Shown: positions 17,671-27,314, counted from the first letter of the stretch. The stretch is DNA of 64,000 nt from Gracilimonas mengyeensis (GCF_900182705.1 NZ_FXTP01000004.1:62001-126000); one strand, 5' to 3'. Program-made: numbers and translations. The notes: generated by a model not told the origin, from the sequence alone.

Positions 17671-17844
17671 GATCGTATGATGAGTTAAAAAGACAGTTTC
17701 CAACTTTACTTAATCGGTAACTTAAAGTAAGGTTTTTAAAAATTCTCTCGAAATAAAATTTTCAGGCACTTGTTTTTTGGGTAAGGTGAAAGCTTTAATC
17801 AACTGTGTACTGCCACTCAGAACTTGAATGGTGATGGACATTTC

Positions 17845-18140
17845 GGCTATGAACCGCGGATTGAATGGATTATAGGATTGCATGGATTATTCTGTCCAAC
17901 GACTCCAGAGGAGTCAAGCATGGGTAGCCCCGGGTAAGCCCGATAAAATGTTTAATTAGGACAACCATCTACGCCGGGCGCAACCCGGGGATTAAAGAAA
18001 AAGGAAAGAACAATTTTTGCCGGTTTTTTTTTGGAAGAGGATCTCCATCAAAAATTGGGCGGGTTGTTCGGTTGGTTACATTCGGACCAGGGGTCCGGGC
18101 AGGCATTCCCAACGAGACGTTGGGAACGAAGTCAACGCTG
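17845..18140. repeat. Composite repeat unit 1 (GGATT tract, 160-nt element, GGACC hairpin, REP)
   Basis: In order: GGCTATGAACC plus GGATT words (17845-17893), 160-nt element copy B (17901-18060), a GGACC/GGTCC hairpin (18084-18096) and a REP palindrome (18101-18129). Unit 2 repeats the same order about 307 bases later. There is no gene between 17704 and 18520; the remainder up to 17844 is plain sequence that should hold the uxaB promoter. Confidence 0.75.
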
Positions 18141-18151
18141 AGGATCATTCT

Positions 18152-18445
18152 GGCTATGAACCACGGATTGAATGGATTAGAGGATTACACGGATTACTTA
18201 GTCTTCTGACTCCGTAGGAGTCAAACGTGGGTAGCCCTGGGTAAGCCCGATAAAATGTTTAATTAAGACAACCATCTAAGCCGGGCGCAACCCGGGGATT
18301 AAAGAAAAAGAAAGAACAATTTTTGCCCGGTTGGATTTTTTGGGAAAGCTGCTAGTCAAAAATTGGGCTGGGTGTTTGTTTGGCTGCAATCGGACCAGAG
18401 GTCCGGCCAGGCATTCCTAAACGGACGTTGGGAACGAGTTCAATA
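18152..18445. repeat. Composite repeat unit 2
   Basis: A tandem copy of unit 1 with the same four parts: GGCTATGAACC/GGATT tract, 160-nt element copy C (18208-18368), GGACC-AGA-GGTCC hairpin (18391-18406) and a REP (18409-18438). Divergence is spread along the unit, but paired arms stay complementary. Confidence 0.75.
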
Positions 18446-18520
18446 TTTGTCAAAAAAGACTCTACTCAATATGTTCTTAATTCCTAACTGATTTGTTAGG
18501 AATTAAGAATACTAATAAAT

Positions 18521-19821
18521 CTATTTTTTAAATAAATCAGTTAATCTGATTGAGTAACCAAACTGGAGCTCAAAAAAACTGTCTTTGGTCTTCATGTCAA
18601 TAGTATGTGATAATGCCCCATAAATTCTGCTATTACGGTCACCTAAAGGATTCCAAAACAGTTCAAACTGTGTATTTAAAAACCTTCTGCGTTTATCTTC
18701 ATTGTTAAAACTGGTTTCGGGGCTATAATGCAGAAAGCGTCTAATTGATAAATCAGTTCCAAAATTATCAGCTAATTCTAAATTAAGTCCTGGTTCTAAG
18801 AAAAAGGCGTATGAAATTGTTGTTTTAGAGTTGTCTTGTTCCTTCAAATCTGATAAAAATAATCCTGCTCCAAAATCGAGATAAAAGGAGCTCAAAGATT
18901 TATTTTCTACCCATCCATTTATTAAGCTGAAAGAAATATCAGTTGAAAGCCAACTTTTTTGTAAGTAACTACTTCGTGTAAAATTTGACGTATCAATCGA
19001 CGCAAATTTACTATCAAATTTCCTCAGGTTTAGGTTCGTCTTAGTATAATGGAAAGGTACAATTAAACCTTTATTTGGATAATTTATGCGATGAATAATA
19101 TGCTTAAAAGATGCAGTAGTCTGTATCAGACCATTAGACTCATCTCCGAGAGTTGCCAAACCATCTGTATATAATCTAAGATCAAAAATGTTATTAATAC
19201 CCACACCTCTAGTCAAAATAATTCCATCTTTATATTTGCTATCATTCAAATAATCTTTCTTTTCAATGATGTAAAGTCCGTCGTCAGGAGCATAGTTACC
19301 TAAGCTTTCGTATTCCCAGAAGTTATTTGTGAATAAGTAATACTCTGTACTATCTGAGCTTCTGTATAATAATTTGTCTCCTTTATCTAAGCGATAACTA
19401 GTTACTCCAATTGGAGCTTGGGCATTGCTAAATTTCACAGGAAAGTCATTTGGTCTACTAGCGAAGATTTGAAGTTCATTTATAAAGCCATCTTTAATTC
19501 TAAAGCTAATTTTGTCAATATCTGCAGTAGGTTCTTCTCCTTCTAGTATATTTTGTTGGTTCTTCTTTATACTGCTTATTTCGAATGGAACATCGTCTTT
19601 TTGATGCGAATGATTCCTACAGCTAATGTAGTATCTTCCTGATTTTCTTCAATTACACTAGTCAGGTTTTGAAGTTTTTGCTCTATCTTTTTTAAGCTAT
19701 CATTGATTTCTTCTGTACCCGTTGTGTCTGTAGTAGAAGATGAATCAGACTGTCCGTTTTGACTAAGTACTGGTTTGGTAATAACTATAAAGCATAGAAT
19801 GAGTAGATATAAATATTTCAT
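18521..19821 (-). pseudogene. Secreted, barrel-ending protein gene split by a one-base frameshift
   Basis: Two reading frames look like one gene of about 433 codons. The upstream frame (19821-19576) has an ATG, a signal peptide (MKYLYLLILCFIVITKPVLS) and a short Ser/Thr linker plus coiled coil (INDSLKKIEQKLQNLTSVIEE). It then meets a stop. The downstream frame (18521-19438 and further upstream to about 19655) has no signal peptide and ends in beta-strand-rich sequence (FELQFGYSIRL). Adding one T to the T5 run at 19599-19603 joins the frames as ..GIIRIKKDDVPFEISSIKK.., which reads naturally. It may be a real loss of function or a sequencing error. No family recognised; an outer-membrane location is likely. 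Confidence 0.6.
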
Positions 19822-20152
19822 TTGAACACCCCATAATCTTTTATTATTTATTAGTGTCTCCCCAAAACTTCCCCTAATTATATAAAGAGACTAATTTAAT
19901 TCATTGGAATTAAATTATAAAAATCTTAAAAAGAAACTGTAAAAAAGCCCTCTTCATAAAATAAAAGTTAAAACAAATTTTTATTTATGAGTGTACTCAC
20001 ATTCATGTTTACGTGATATTTCTTATTGATTAATACTTCATTTGCAAGGCATTCATCATCCCTATTTATGGTTAAAAACCACACATGAGTTCCAACCATA
20101 TTTTTCCTATCTTCCATGCCCTTAAAAATCCAACACTCACACATTACCTTTG
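19822..20152. other. Intergenic between split gene and alaS
   Basis: This AT-rich divergent region is expected to hold both promoters. I see no hairpin repeat or ORF. TACCTTTG immediately before the alaS ATG resembles a -7 box but is too close to serve that start. Confidence 0.5.
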
Positions 20153-22825
20153 ATGTCGTACAAGACTTCCGCCCAGATTCGTCAGGAATTTTTTGATTTC
20201 TTCGCCGAAAAAGAACACGCTATTGTTGACAGCGCTCCCGTAGTTCCCAAGAACGATCCCACCTTATTATTTACCAATGCGGGTATGAACCAGTTTAAAG
20301 CCATTTTCCTGGGAGAGGAAGACGCTCTTAAGCACGATGGTAAACTTTGGAACCGCGCGGCCGACACCCAAAAATGTATTCGCGTAAGCGGCAAGCACAA
20401 CGATTTGGAAGAAGTTGGCCACGATACCTACCATCACACCTTATTTGAGATGCTGGGCAACTGGTCTTTTGGTGATTATTTCAAAAAAGAAGCCATTGGT
20501 TGGGCCTGGGAATTGTTGGTTGACAAATGGGGACTGGAGCCCGACCGCCTGTATGCCACGGTATTTGAAGGCGATGAAGAGGATGGGCTGCCCGTGGATG
20601 ATGAAGCCATTGCACTTTGGAAAAGTGAGACGTCCATCGACCACGACCATATTCTAAAGTGCAGCAAAAAAGACAATTTTTGGGAGATGGGCGAAACCGG
20701 TCCATGCGGACCCTGTTCGGAAGTACACATTGATTTACGCCCCGATGAAGACCGCAAAAAGAAACCCGGTCGCGATTTGGTGAATATGGACGATCCCCGG
20801 GTTATGGAGATCTGGAACCTGGTATTCATTCAGTTCAATCGTAAGCCAGACAGCAGTCTTGAAAAACTACCTGCCCAACACGTAGATACTGGTATGGGCT
20901 TTGAGCGTATCTGCGCCGTGCTGCAAGACAAAACCTCGAATTACGACACCGATGTGTTCACCCCGCTGTTAAATGAAATTGCCGATATGGCCGGGCTGAC
21001 TTATGGCGAAGATGAAGAAAAAGACATCGCCATGCGCGTGATTGCCGATCACATCCGTGCGGTAACCTTTTCTATTGCGGATGGTGCTTCGCCGGGCAAC
21101 GACGGTCGTGGTTATGTGATTCGCCGCATTTTGCGTCGCGCTATACGCTATGGTTGGGATGTGCTTGATTTCAAAGAGCCGTTTTTCCACAAGCTGGTAG
21201 ACGTGCTGGCCGAGCAATTCAAAGAGGTCTTTCCCGAGATCAAAGCCCAGCGCGATTACATTGTAAACGTGATCCGATCCGAAGAAAAGAGTTTCCTGAA
21301 AACACTGGGGCAGGGCATTGAGCTGTTTAATGAGATGGTGGAAGGCGAGAAGAAGCTTTCCGGCGCGGATGCCTTCAAACTGCATGATACCTACGGATTC
21401 CCCATTGACCTGACCGAACTGATGGCCCGGGAACGTGGGGTGGAAGTGGATACGGAAGGCTTCAATAAACACATGAAGGAACAGAAGGATCGAGCCCGTG
21501 CTGCCGGTAAGTTTTCGGTAGATCAGAGTGATTCCAAATCCTGGACGGTGGTGAAGGAATCTGATGAATTTGAATTTACAGGATACGATGATGCCGAGAC
21601 GGAAGTAGAAATTCTGGCTTACCGAAAAGAAGACGATCGTTATGCTATTCAGCTGAACCGTACGCCGTTTTATGCGGAAAGTGGTGGTCAGGTAGCTGAT
21701 ACCGGCATGATCACAAACGGTGACGAATATATTAAGGTACTGGATGTACAGAAGTCCAACGGGCAGTTCATCCATTATGTAGATCAGTTGCCGGAGGATT
21801 TGTCTGGAACATGGACGGCTACTATTGATCTGAACCGCCGCATTGAAATTCAAAAACATCACTCCGCTACTCACTTGGTTCATGCAGCACTACGTGGAAT
21901 TTTAGGTGATCACGTGGGGCAGAAAGGCTCACTGGTAGATGAACATCATCTGCGTTTTGACTTCTCGCATTTTGAGGCCATGACTGATGAGCAGTTGGAT
22001 GAAGTAGAAGAGCTGGTAAATGAAAAAATCCAGGAAAACATCCCGCTGCAGGAAGAACGAAACATGCCGATTGATGAAGCTAAAGAGCGTGGTGCGATGA
22101 TGTTGTTTGGTGAGAAATACGGGGAGAAAGTCCGTGTAATCACCTTTGATAAAGACTATTCCATGGAGCTGTGTGGTGGTACCCATGTAGGTGCTACAGG
22201 CGAAATCGGTTATTTCCGATTTACACAAGAAACCTCGGTCGCGGCCGGTATCCGGCGTATTGAAGCCGTGTGTGGGGCTCAAGCCGATAAACTGTTGCGA
22301 GATGAAAAGAAATTATTGCAACAGGTGAAGGGAACGATTGGTCAAACCGAAGATTTGGCTGCTGACATTCAGAAGCTGATTGATGAGAAGAAAGCTCTGG
22401 AGAAAGAATTAGAGAAAGTTCAGTTGCAAAATACCGGCGCCAAATTGGAGGAGTTTATCCAGAATGCCGGTGAATTGGATTCAGGCATTCAATTGGTAAA
22501 AGGAGAAATCTCCGGCGCCAACATGGACACGCTAAAGCAGCTGGGCTATGATGGCATCCAGAAAACCAAAGAAAACACTGCTATTGTGCTGGGCTCCAAA
22601 GATGAGGAAGAAGGCAAGGTGTACCTGATGGTAGCCTTGACCGAAGACCTCATCAAAGAAAAAGGATTGAAAGCCGGCGGATTGGTCGGTCAATTGGGCC
22701 GACTTGTAGGCGGTGGTGGAGGCGGACAGCCAAACCTGGCTACAGCCGGTGGACGTCAGCCCGAAAAACTCTCCGAAGCCCTTGAGAAAGTGAATGATTT
22801 GATTGAAGAATCGATTTCGTCATAA
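20153..22825 (+). CDS. alaS: Alanyl-tRNA synthetase
   Basis: Charges tRNA-Ala and edits mischarged Ser/Gly-tRNA. All domains are present in the 890 residues: class II aminoacylation core (SAQIRQEFFDFF, TNAGMNQFK, GRGYVIRRILRRAIRYG), tRNA-recognition helices, the editing domain with zinc-site motifs HHSATHLVH and CGGTHV, and the C-terminal DHHA1/glycine-rich domain (GGLVGQLGRLVGGGGGGQP). The ATG at 20153 is preferred over the adjoining TTG. It is monocistronic and in the normal size range. Confidence 0.97.
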   Translation: MSYKTSAQIRQEFFDFFAEKEHAIVDSAPVVPKNDPTLLFTNAGMNQFKAIFLGEEDALKHDGKLWNRAADTQKCIRVSGKHNDLEEVGHDTYHHTLFEMLGNWSFGDYFKKEAIGWAWELLVDKWGLEPDRLYATVFEGDEEDGLPVDDEAIALWKSETSIDHDHILKCSKKDNFWEMGETGPCGPCSEVHIDLRPDEDRKKKPGRDLVNMDDPRVMEIWNLVFIQFNRKPDSSLEKLPAQHVDTGMGFERICAVLQDKTSNYDTDVFTPLLNEIADMAGLTYGEDEEKDIAMRVIADHIRAVTFSIADGASPGNDGRGYVIRRILRRAIRYGWDVLDFKEPFFHKLVDVLAEQFKEVFPEIKAQRDYIVNVIRSEEKSFLKTLGQGIELFNEMVEGEKKLSGADAFKLHDTYGFPIDLTELMARERGVEVDTEGFNKHMKEQKDRARAAGKFSVDQSDSKSWTVVKESDEFEFTGYDDAETEVEILAYRKEDDRYAIQLNRTPFYAESGGQVADTGMITNGDEYIKVLDVQKSNGQFIHYVDQLPEDLSGTWTATIDLNRRIEIQKHHSATHLVHAALRGILGDHVGQKGSLVDEHHLRFDFSHFEAMTDEQLDEVEELVNEKIQENIPLQEERNMPIDEAKERGAMMLFGEKYGEKVRVITFDKDYSMELCGGTHVGATGEIGYFRFTQETSVAAGIRRIEAVCGAQADKLLRDEKKLLQQVKGTIGQTEDLAADIQKLIDEKKALEKELEKVQLQNTGAKLEEFIQNAGELDSGIQLVKGEISGANMDTLKQLGYDGIQKTKENTAIVLGSKDEEEGKVYLMVALTEDLIKEKGLKAGGLVGQLGRLVGGGGGGQPNLATAGGRQPEKLSEALEKVNDLIEESISS

Positions 22826-22912
22826 TCGGAGGACAACTCAGGAATAGAACGCGGATAACGCAGATTGCGCAGATTATCGCGGAAAGATTAGATGTTTGAT
22901 GTGGCTAAGAAA
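22826..22912. other. Intergenic tract after alaS
   Basis: It holds GAACGCGGATAACGCAGATT-type words that also occur at about 31786, followed by the three-hairpin element. No gene is seen between alaS and pdhA. Confidence 0.45.
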
Positions 22913-23027
22913 AACCCCGAATGGGGTTGAATATGAATAGCCCCGGGTGCAACCCGGGGAGAAAGTATCCAAGTAACGAACCTCCGCCCGAATAGGGTTT
23001 ATGATGAAGATATTTACCGGAGGTTGG
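22913..23027. repeat. Three-hairpin element, copy 1
   Basis: CCCCGAATGGGG, then CCCCGGGTGCAACCCGGGG, then a long-range pair AACCTCCG..CGGAGGTT. A second copy of similar length (117 versus 115 bases) lies at 39003, with the same order but changed first and second stems. Confidence 0.7.
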
Positions 23028-23070
23028 ATGATCATTTTGTAAAAGAAAAACTGAGATACCTGTGATTTAT

Positions 23071-23195
23071 ATGATAAGCTGTGATGGTAGTATTTAAAAT
23101 TATCACAGTGTATCTATACCATCACAACTATCACAGTTAAAAACGGGAAGCAGGAGCTTCCCATGTGCGTTCCCAACGAGGACGTTGGGAACGAG
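23071..23195. repeat. ATCACAG/CTGTGAT cluster and REP palindrome
   Basis: Words CTGTGAT and ATCACAG recur four times at 23079-23138 and can pair. GGGAAG/CTTCCC follows (23144-23162), then a REP with CGTTCCCAACG / CGTTGGGAACGAG at 23168-23195. The rest up to the pdhA promoter shows nothing. Confidence 0.55.
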
Positions 23196-23383
23196 TCTCA
23201 ATTAGTGACTATCCGCAAGATCAGCGTACTCCGTGTTCTATTCTGCTATCATGAAAGAACTGAACACCTTGAAGCTGGCATTAAAAACGGCTTTTATGAA
23301 TCTAATCCGGATGATCGTAAATCATCTTGGATGAAATCACGAAATCTTCATAAAAAATGGATATATTTCTAACCTTTTAAAGA

Positions 23384-23391
23384 TAATTTTG
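23384..23391 (+). promoter_or_regulatory. Candidate -7 promoter element for pdhA
   Basis: TAATTTTG matches the Bacteroidota TAnnTTTG consensus 17 bases before the pdhA start codon. A clear TTG -33 box at the right distance is not evident, so support is partial. Confidence 0.4.
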
Positions 23392-23407
23392 GCACTAAAT
23401 AATACCT

Positions 23408-24508
23408 ATGGCTAAGAAGAAAACAGACGAAGTACGATTTGCCCCTACGGGAATCGGAGATGAGAAAGACGGCGCCATTCAAAAAGGCGTAGATCTGCCG
23501 GCTCCCACCAGAAAAAAACATAAATCCCTGGGTCTTAGTGAAGATGACCTGAAAGACATGTATGAGCAGATGTTTCTGCAGCGTCGTTTTGAAGAACGTG
23601 CCATGCAGCAGTATCAGAAGGGGAAATTTGGAGGATTTCTCCATTTATATATTGGGCAGGAAGCTGTTTCGACCGGCACCGTGTATGCATTGAATGATGA
23701 CGACGATATTATAACAGCTTATCGCGATCACGGCTGGGGACTTTGCCGGGGCATCACCCCAAATGAAGGTATGGCCGAACTGTTTGGCAAGAAAACCGGA
23801 TGCTCCAAAGGAAAGGGCGGTTCCATGCACTTTGCCAAAACCGAAAACCATTTCTGGGGCGGTTACGGTATTGTAGGCGGGCACATTCCTATTGGCGGAG
23901 GGCTTGCTTTTGCCAACAAATACAATCAAAATAACCGAATCTCTGCGACTTTCTTTGGAGACGGAGCGGTTGATCAGGGCTCTTTACACGAGACGCTGAA
24001 TATTGCCAAGTTGTGGGGACTTCCTGCAATCTTTGTGGTAGAAAATAACGGTTACTCCATGGGTACGGCCGCCAAGCGTCACACAGTGGCAGAGATTGTT
24101 GACCGTGCCAAAGGCTACGACATCAAGAGCAAAGTGGTTAACGGCATGGATGTATTTTCCGTGTTTGAGGCCATGAAAGAAATTGCCGAATGGGTTCGTG
24201 AAAACTCTGAGCCATACTTTGTTGAAATCCGCACTTATCGTTACCGCGGACACTCTATGTCGGATCCTCAAAAATATCGCACTAAAGAGGAGCTGAAGGA
24301 ATATCAGGAAAACGATCCCATCGAGCGGTTGAAGAGTTATTTACTGGATGAGGGAATCCTGGATGAGGACGGAATAGAGGAAATAGAAGAAAAAGTAGAG
24401 CAGGAAGTATTGGACGCCGTTGAATTTGCTGACGAATCCGACTTCCCCGATGAAGAGGCGCTCTATGATGACATGTTCGCTGAAGACGAACCCTATTTCC
24501 ACAACTAA
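23408..24508 (+). CDS. pdhA: Pyruvate dehydrogenase E1 component, alpha subunit
   Basis: The thiamine-diphosphate half of the E1 heterotetramer that decarboxylates pyruvate. The ThDP/Mg motif runs GDGAVDQGSLHETLNIAKLW..ENN, and the phosphorylation-loop equivalent YRYRGHSMSDP is present. A lysine- and proline-rich N-terminal extension of about 35 residues precedes the core, and the C-terminus is acidic. pdhB starts 25 bases downstream, and the E2 gene follows, making a pdhABC cluster. E3 (lpdA) is not in this window. A branched-chain oxo-acid E1 is less likely given the context and the GTAAKRHT substrate-loop region. Confidence 0.93.
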   Translation: MAKKKTDEVRFAPTGIGDEKDGAIQKGVDLPAPTRKKHKSLGLSEDDLKDMYEQMFLQRRFEERAMQQYQKGKFGGFLHLYIGQEAVSTGTVYALNDDDDIITAYRDHGWGLCRGITPNEGMAELFGKKTGCSKGKGGSMHFAKTENHFWGGYGIVGGHIPIGGGLAFANKYNQNNRISATFFGDGAVDQGSLHETLNIAKLWGLPAIFVVENNGYSMGTAAKRHTVAEIVDRAKGYDIKSKVVNGMDVFSVFEAMKEIAEWVRENSEPYFVEIRTYRYRGHSMSDPQKYRTKEELKEYQENDPIERLKSYLLDEGILDEDGIEEIEEKVEQEVLDAVEFADESDFPDEEALYDDMFAEDEPYFHN

Positions 24509-24533
24509 TTTATAACGATCAGACTACAGATTA

Positions 24534-25517
24534 ATGGCAGAATTACAATTTAGAGAAGCAATTAAAGCGGCAATTGATGAGGAAATGGACCGTGAGGAAA
24601 AGGTTTTCATCATGGGCGAGGAAGTTGCCGAGTACGACGGAGCATACAAATCAACCGAAGGCTTATTGAAAAAATATGGGTTCAAGCGTGTGATTGATAC
24701 GCCTATTTCCGAGCTGGGTTTTTCCGGCATCGGGGTAGGGGCTGCGATGAACGGCCTGCGTCCCATTGTGGAATTCATGACCTTCAACTTTGCCGTATTG
24801 GCGCTTGACCAGATCATTAACCATGCTTCAAAGGCTGGCTACATGACTGGTGGACAGATTTCGATGCCTATCGTATTCCGTGGGCCTAATGCCTCAGCCG
24901 GACAGTTGGGGGCAACCCACTCGGTGGCTTACGATTCCATGTACGCACATTTCCCCGGCCTAAAAGTGATTTACACCTCAGAGCCGGATGATGCCAAAGG
25001 GCTGTTGAAATCCGCTATCCGCGACGACAACCCGGTTATCTTCATGGAGTCGGAGCAGATGTACGGCATGAAAGGGGAAGTGTCAGATGAAGACGATTAC
25101 ATTATCCCCATTGGAAAAGGAAAAATTAAGCGTGAAGGAAGTGATGTGACCGTTGTAGCCCACGGTAAAATGTATCACGTAGCCAAGCAAGCTGCCGCCC
25201 AGCTCGAGAAAGACGGCGTGGAAGTGGAACTTATTGATCCGCGTACGGTTAAGCCGCTGGACCTGCCGCTGATTGTGGAATCCATCAAAAAAACCAACCG
25301 CTGTGTTGTAGTTGATGAAGCCCATCCGTTTGGAGGATTTGCATCTGAAGTTGGCTTCTTAATTCAGCGTGAAGCATTTGATTATTTGGATGCACCCGTA
25401 CAGCGTGTAACCCTTCCGGATGTAAACGCACCATTTTCAAAACCTTTGTTTGATGCATGGTTGCCGGATGCAAAGCAAGTAATTGATGCTGTAAATCAGG
25501 TTACTTACAGAAACTAA
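24534..25517 (+). CDS. pdhB: Pyruvate dehydrogenase E1 component, beta subunit
   Basis: A partner of PdhA: 327 residues, the standard length. The pyrimidine-binding domain carries MGEEVAEYDGAYKST and FMTFNFAVLALDQI; the transketolase C domain carries VELIDPRTVKPLD and VVDEAHPFGGFASE. Together with the alpha subunit it transfers the acetyl group to the E2 lipoyl arm. A long heptamer-built hairpin separates it from the E2 gene. Confidence 0.95.
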   Translation: MAELQFREAIKAAIDEEMDREEKVFIMGEEVAEYDGAYKSTEGLLKKYGFKRVIDTPISELGFSGIGVGAAMNGLRPIVEFMTFNFAVLALDQIINHASKAGYMTGGQISMPIVFRGPNASAGQLGATHSVAYDSMYAHFPGLKVIYTSEPDDAKGLLKSAIRDDNPVIFMESEQMYGMKGEVSDEDDYIIPIGKGKIKREGSDVTVVAHGKMYHVAKQAAAQLEKDGVEVELIDPRTVKPLDLPLIVESIKKTNRCVVVDEAHPFGGFASEVGFLIQREAFDYLDAPVQRVTLPDVNAPFSKPLFDAWLPDAKQVIDAVNQVTYRN

Positions 25518-25524
25518 GGTCAAA

Positions 25525-25592
25525 GTGAAAAGCGAAAGGTGAAAAGAACTTTAGATAGTCAATCTTTTCACCTTTCACTTTTGCCTTTTCAC
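25525..25592. repeat. Heptamer-built hairpin between pdhB and pdhC
   Basis: Three heptamers (GTGAAAA GCGAAAG GTGAAAA, 25525-25545) face four inverted ones (TTTTCAC CTTTCAC TTTTGCC TTTTCAC, 25565-25592). Arms 25528-25547 and 25563-25582 pair over 20 positions with a single mismatch. T-rich sequence follows, so the hairpin could attenuate transcription into pdhC. Confidence 0.65.
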
Positions 25593-25678
25593 TTTTTATT
25601 TATGCCAGTGCCTGTTTACATTGAAAAGCAGCGCTGACACCAACAAATTAACTTACTCAACCGAACAGATTAGATATT

Positions 25679-26938
25679 ATGGCCATTAAGATTGAAATGC
25701 CGAAGCTCAGCGACACCATGGAAGAAGGGGTGATCGCGTCGTGGAATGTTAAAGAAGGAGACCAGGTTTCAGCCGGCGATATTATTGCTGAGGTAGAAAC
25801 CGATAAAGCCACTATGGAGGTAGAGGCCTTTGACGAAGGTACTGTGCTTAAAATTCTGGTGGATGAAGGCGATGCTGTTCCCCTGGGAGGCTTGATGGCC
25901 GTGCTGGGTGAAGAAGGCGAAGATATTTCTGATATTCTTGAAGGTGCCGGTGACGGCGGTTCAAGCTCTTCCGACGATTCCGGTGATCAGGAAAAAGCTG
26001 AGGAAGATGACAAGGAGAAAAACGCTGAAGAAAAAGAAGAGAAGGAAGAAAGTTCATCATCCGATTCTTCTACTTCCGATGACGGCCGCATTAAAGCTTC
26101 TCCATTGGCTCGTAACATGGCGGAAGATAAAGGCATTGATCTTGCCAAAGTAGACGGTTCAGGGCCTGGTGGACGTATCATCAAAGCCGATATTGAAAAT
26201 TATAAAGAAGAAGCTGCGCCTGCTGCCGCTGCTCCATCTCAACAATTTGAGAGCCTGGAGAGCAAAGAAGTTAAGGTATCGCAAATGCGCAAGACCATTG
26301 CTCGTCGTCTCTCCGAAAGCAAGTTTACAAATCCGCACTTCTATGAGACCATTGATATTGATATGAAGCCGGCTATTGCAGCCCGCAAGCAAATCAATGA
26401 CGCAAATGAGGATGTGAAAATCAGCTTTAATGATATTGTAGTGAAAGCTTGTGCTATCGCACTCACCCGTCATCAATATGTAAACAGCTCCTGGAGTGAC
26501 GATGTAATCAAACAGCATGGCGATGTGCACGTAGCCGTAGCCGTTGCTATTGAAGAAGGACTGATGACTCCGGTTATTCGTCATGCCGACAAGAAAGGCC
26601 TGGCTCAAATTTCATCCGAAACACGAGAATTAGCGGGACTGGCACGCGATCGCAAGCTGCAGCCCGAACAGATGGAAGGGAGTACCTTCACCATCAGTAA
26701 TCTGGGCATGTTTGGCATCGAAGAATTTACCGCCATCATCAACCCGCCAAACGCATGTATTATGGCCGTTGGTGCCATCCGTGACGTGCCGGTAGTAGAA
26801 AATGGAGAAGTGGTACCAGGTAAACGTATGAAAGTGACCCTTTCCAGCGATCACCGTATTGTGGACGGCGCCAAAGCTGCCGAATTCCTGAATACAGTGC
26901 GTCAGTTACTGGAAAATCCATTAGCTATGTTGCTGTAA
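25679..26938 (+). CDS. pdhC: Dihydrolipoamide acetyltransferase (PDH E2)
   Basis: The core of the pyruvate dehydrogenase complex. One lipoyl domain (about 1-78) carries the lipoylated Lys43 in ETDKATMEVE. A long acidic Ser/Asp/Glu linker (about 85-140) follows, then the peripheral subunit-binding domain (SPLARNMAEDKGID..GSGPGGRI), and the catalytic domain ending with SSDHRIVDG, where His392 and Asp396 are the expected active-site residues. One lipoyl domain and 419 residues are typical for Bacteroidota E2. A strong terminator follows. Confidence 0.95.
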   Translation: MAIKIEMPKLSDTMEEGVIASWNVKEGDQVSAGDIIAEVETDKATMEVEAFDEGTVLKILVDEGDAVPLGGLMAVLGEEGEDISDILEGAGDGGSSSSDDSGDQEKAEEDDKEKNAEEKEEKEESSSSDSSTSDDGRIKASPLARNMAEDKGIDLAKVDGSGPGGRIIKADIENYKEEAAPAAAAPSQQFESLESKEVKVSQMRKTIARRLSESKFTNPHFYETIDIDMKPAIAARKQINDANEDVKISFNDIVVKACAIALTRHQYVNSSWSDDVIKQHGDVHVAVAVAIEEGLMTPVIRHADKKGLAQISSETRELAGLARDRKLQPEQMEGSTFTISNLGMFGIEEFTAIINPPNACIMAVGAIRDVPVVENGEVVPGKRMKVTLSSDHRIVDGAKAAEFLNTVRQLLENPLAMLL

Positions 26939-26972
26939 GCATTTTAAACATTGTTGCTTAATGCGAAATCAG

Positions 26973-27007
26973 AGCCGTGTCTTTTTTAAAGGCGCGGCTT
27001 TTTTTAT
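26973..27007 (+). terminator. Intrinsic terminator of the pdh cluster
   Basis: A 12-pair stem (AGCCG..TCTTT with AAAGG..CGGCT, including two G-T wobbles) with a 3-nt loop is followed by TTTTTTT. Confidence 0.88.
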
Positions 27008-27077
27008 TGGTTGATGTTATTCCATTCTCAATGTTGTTTTGTTGTCTCTTACTCATCACAAGGCTGCAGCTAATATC

Positions 27078-27292
27078 CATCAAAACAGCTTTTCCAGTTT
27101 TGATGTTTAGAGCTAAATGTTGATGCTCATCCTTTCCCATTTTTGCCCTGATTTAAGTTATGGATAGCCGATTAACGGCTTATTTTAGATGGAAACGCTT
27201 TTATATGGAATTATTCTAAATAAGGGTTGAGTCTGGTTGGTGTTACCCTTATCATTGCATCGCTATTTAAAATAAATCTAAATTAAAATAAC
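27078..27292. promoter_or_regulatory. Upstream region of the TonB receptor: hairpin and possible Fur-like sites
   Basis: CATCAAAAC/GTTTTGATG form a 9-bp hairpin at 27078-27105. Words TTATTCTAAATAA (27209-27221) and AAATAAATCTAAATT (27270-27284) look like TTTAGA/TCTAAA-type iron-repressor half-sites. This would fit the iron-related operon but is only suggestive. Nothing else is evident in this gap. Confidence 0.3.
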
Positions 27293-27314
27293 CAACTAAC
27301 CCAGTATTTAAGCG

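Noticed and set aside
20145-20152. TACCTTTG as the -7 promoter box of alaS
   Set aside because: It touches the ATG at 20153, so transcription would begin inside the coding sequence.
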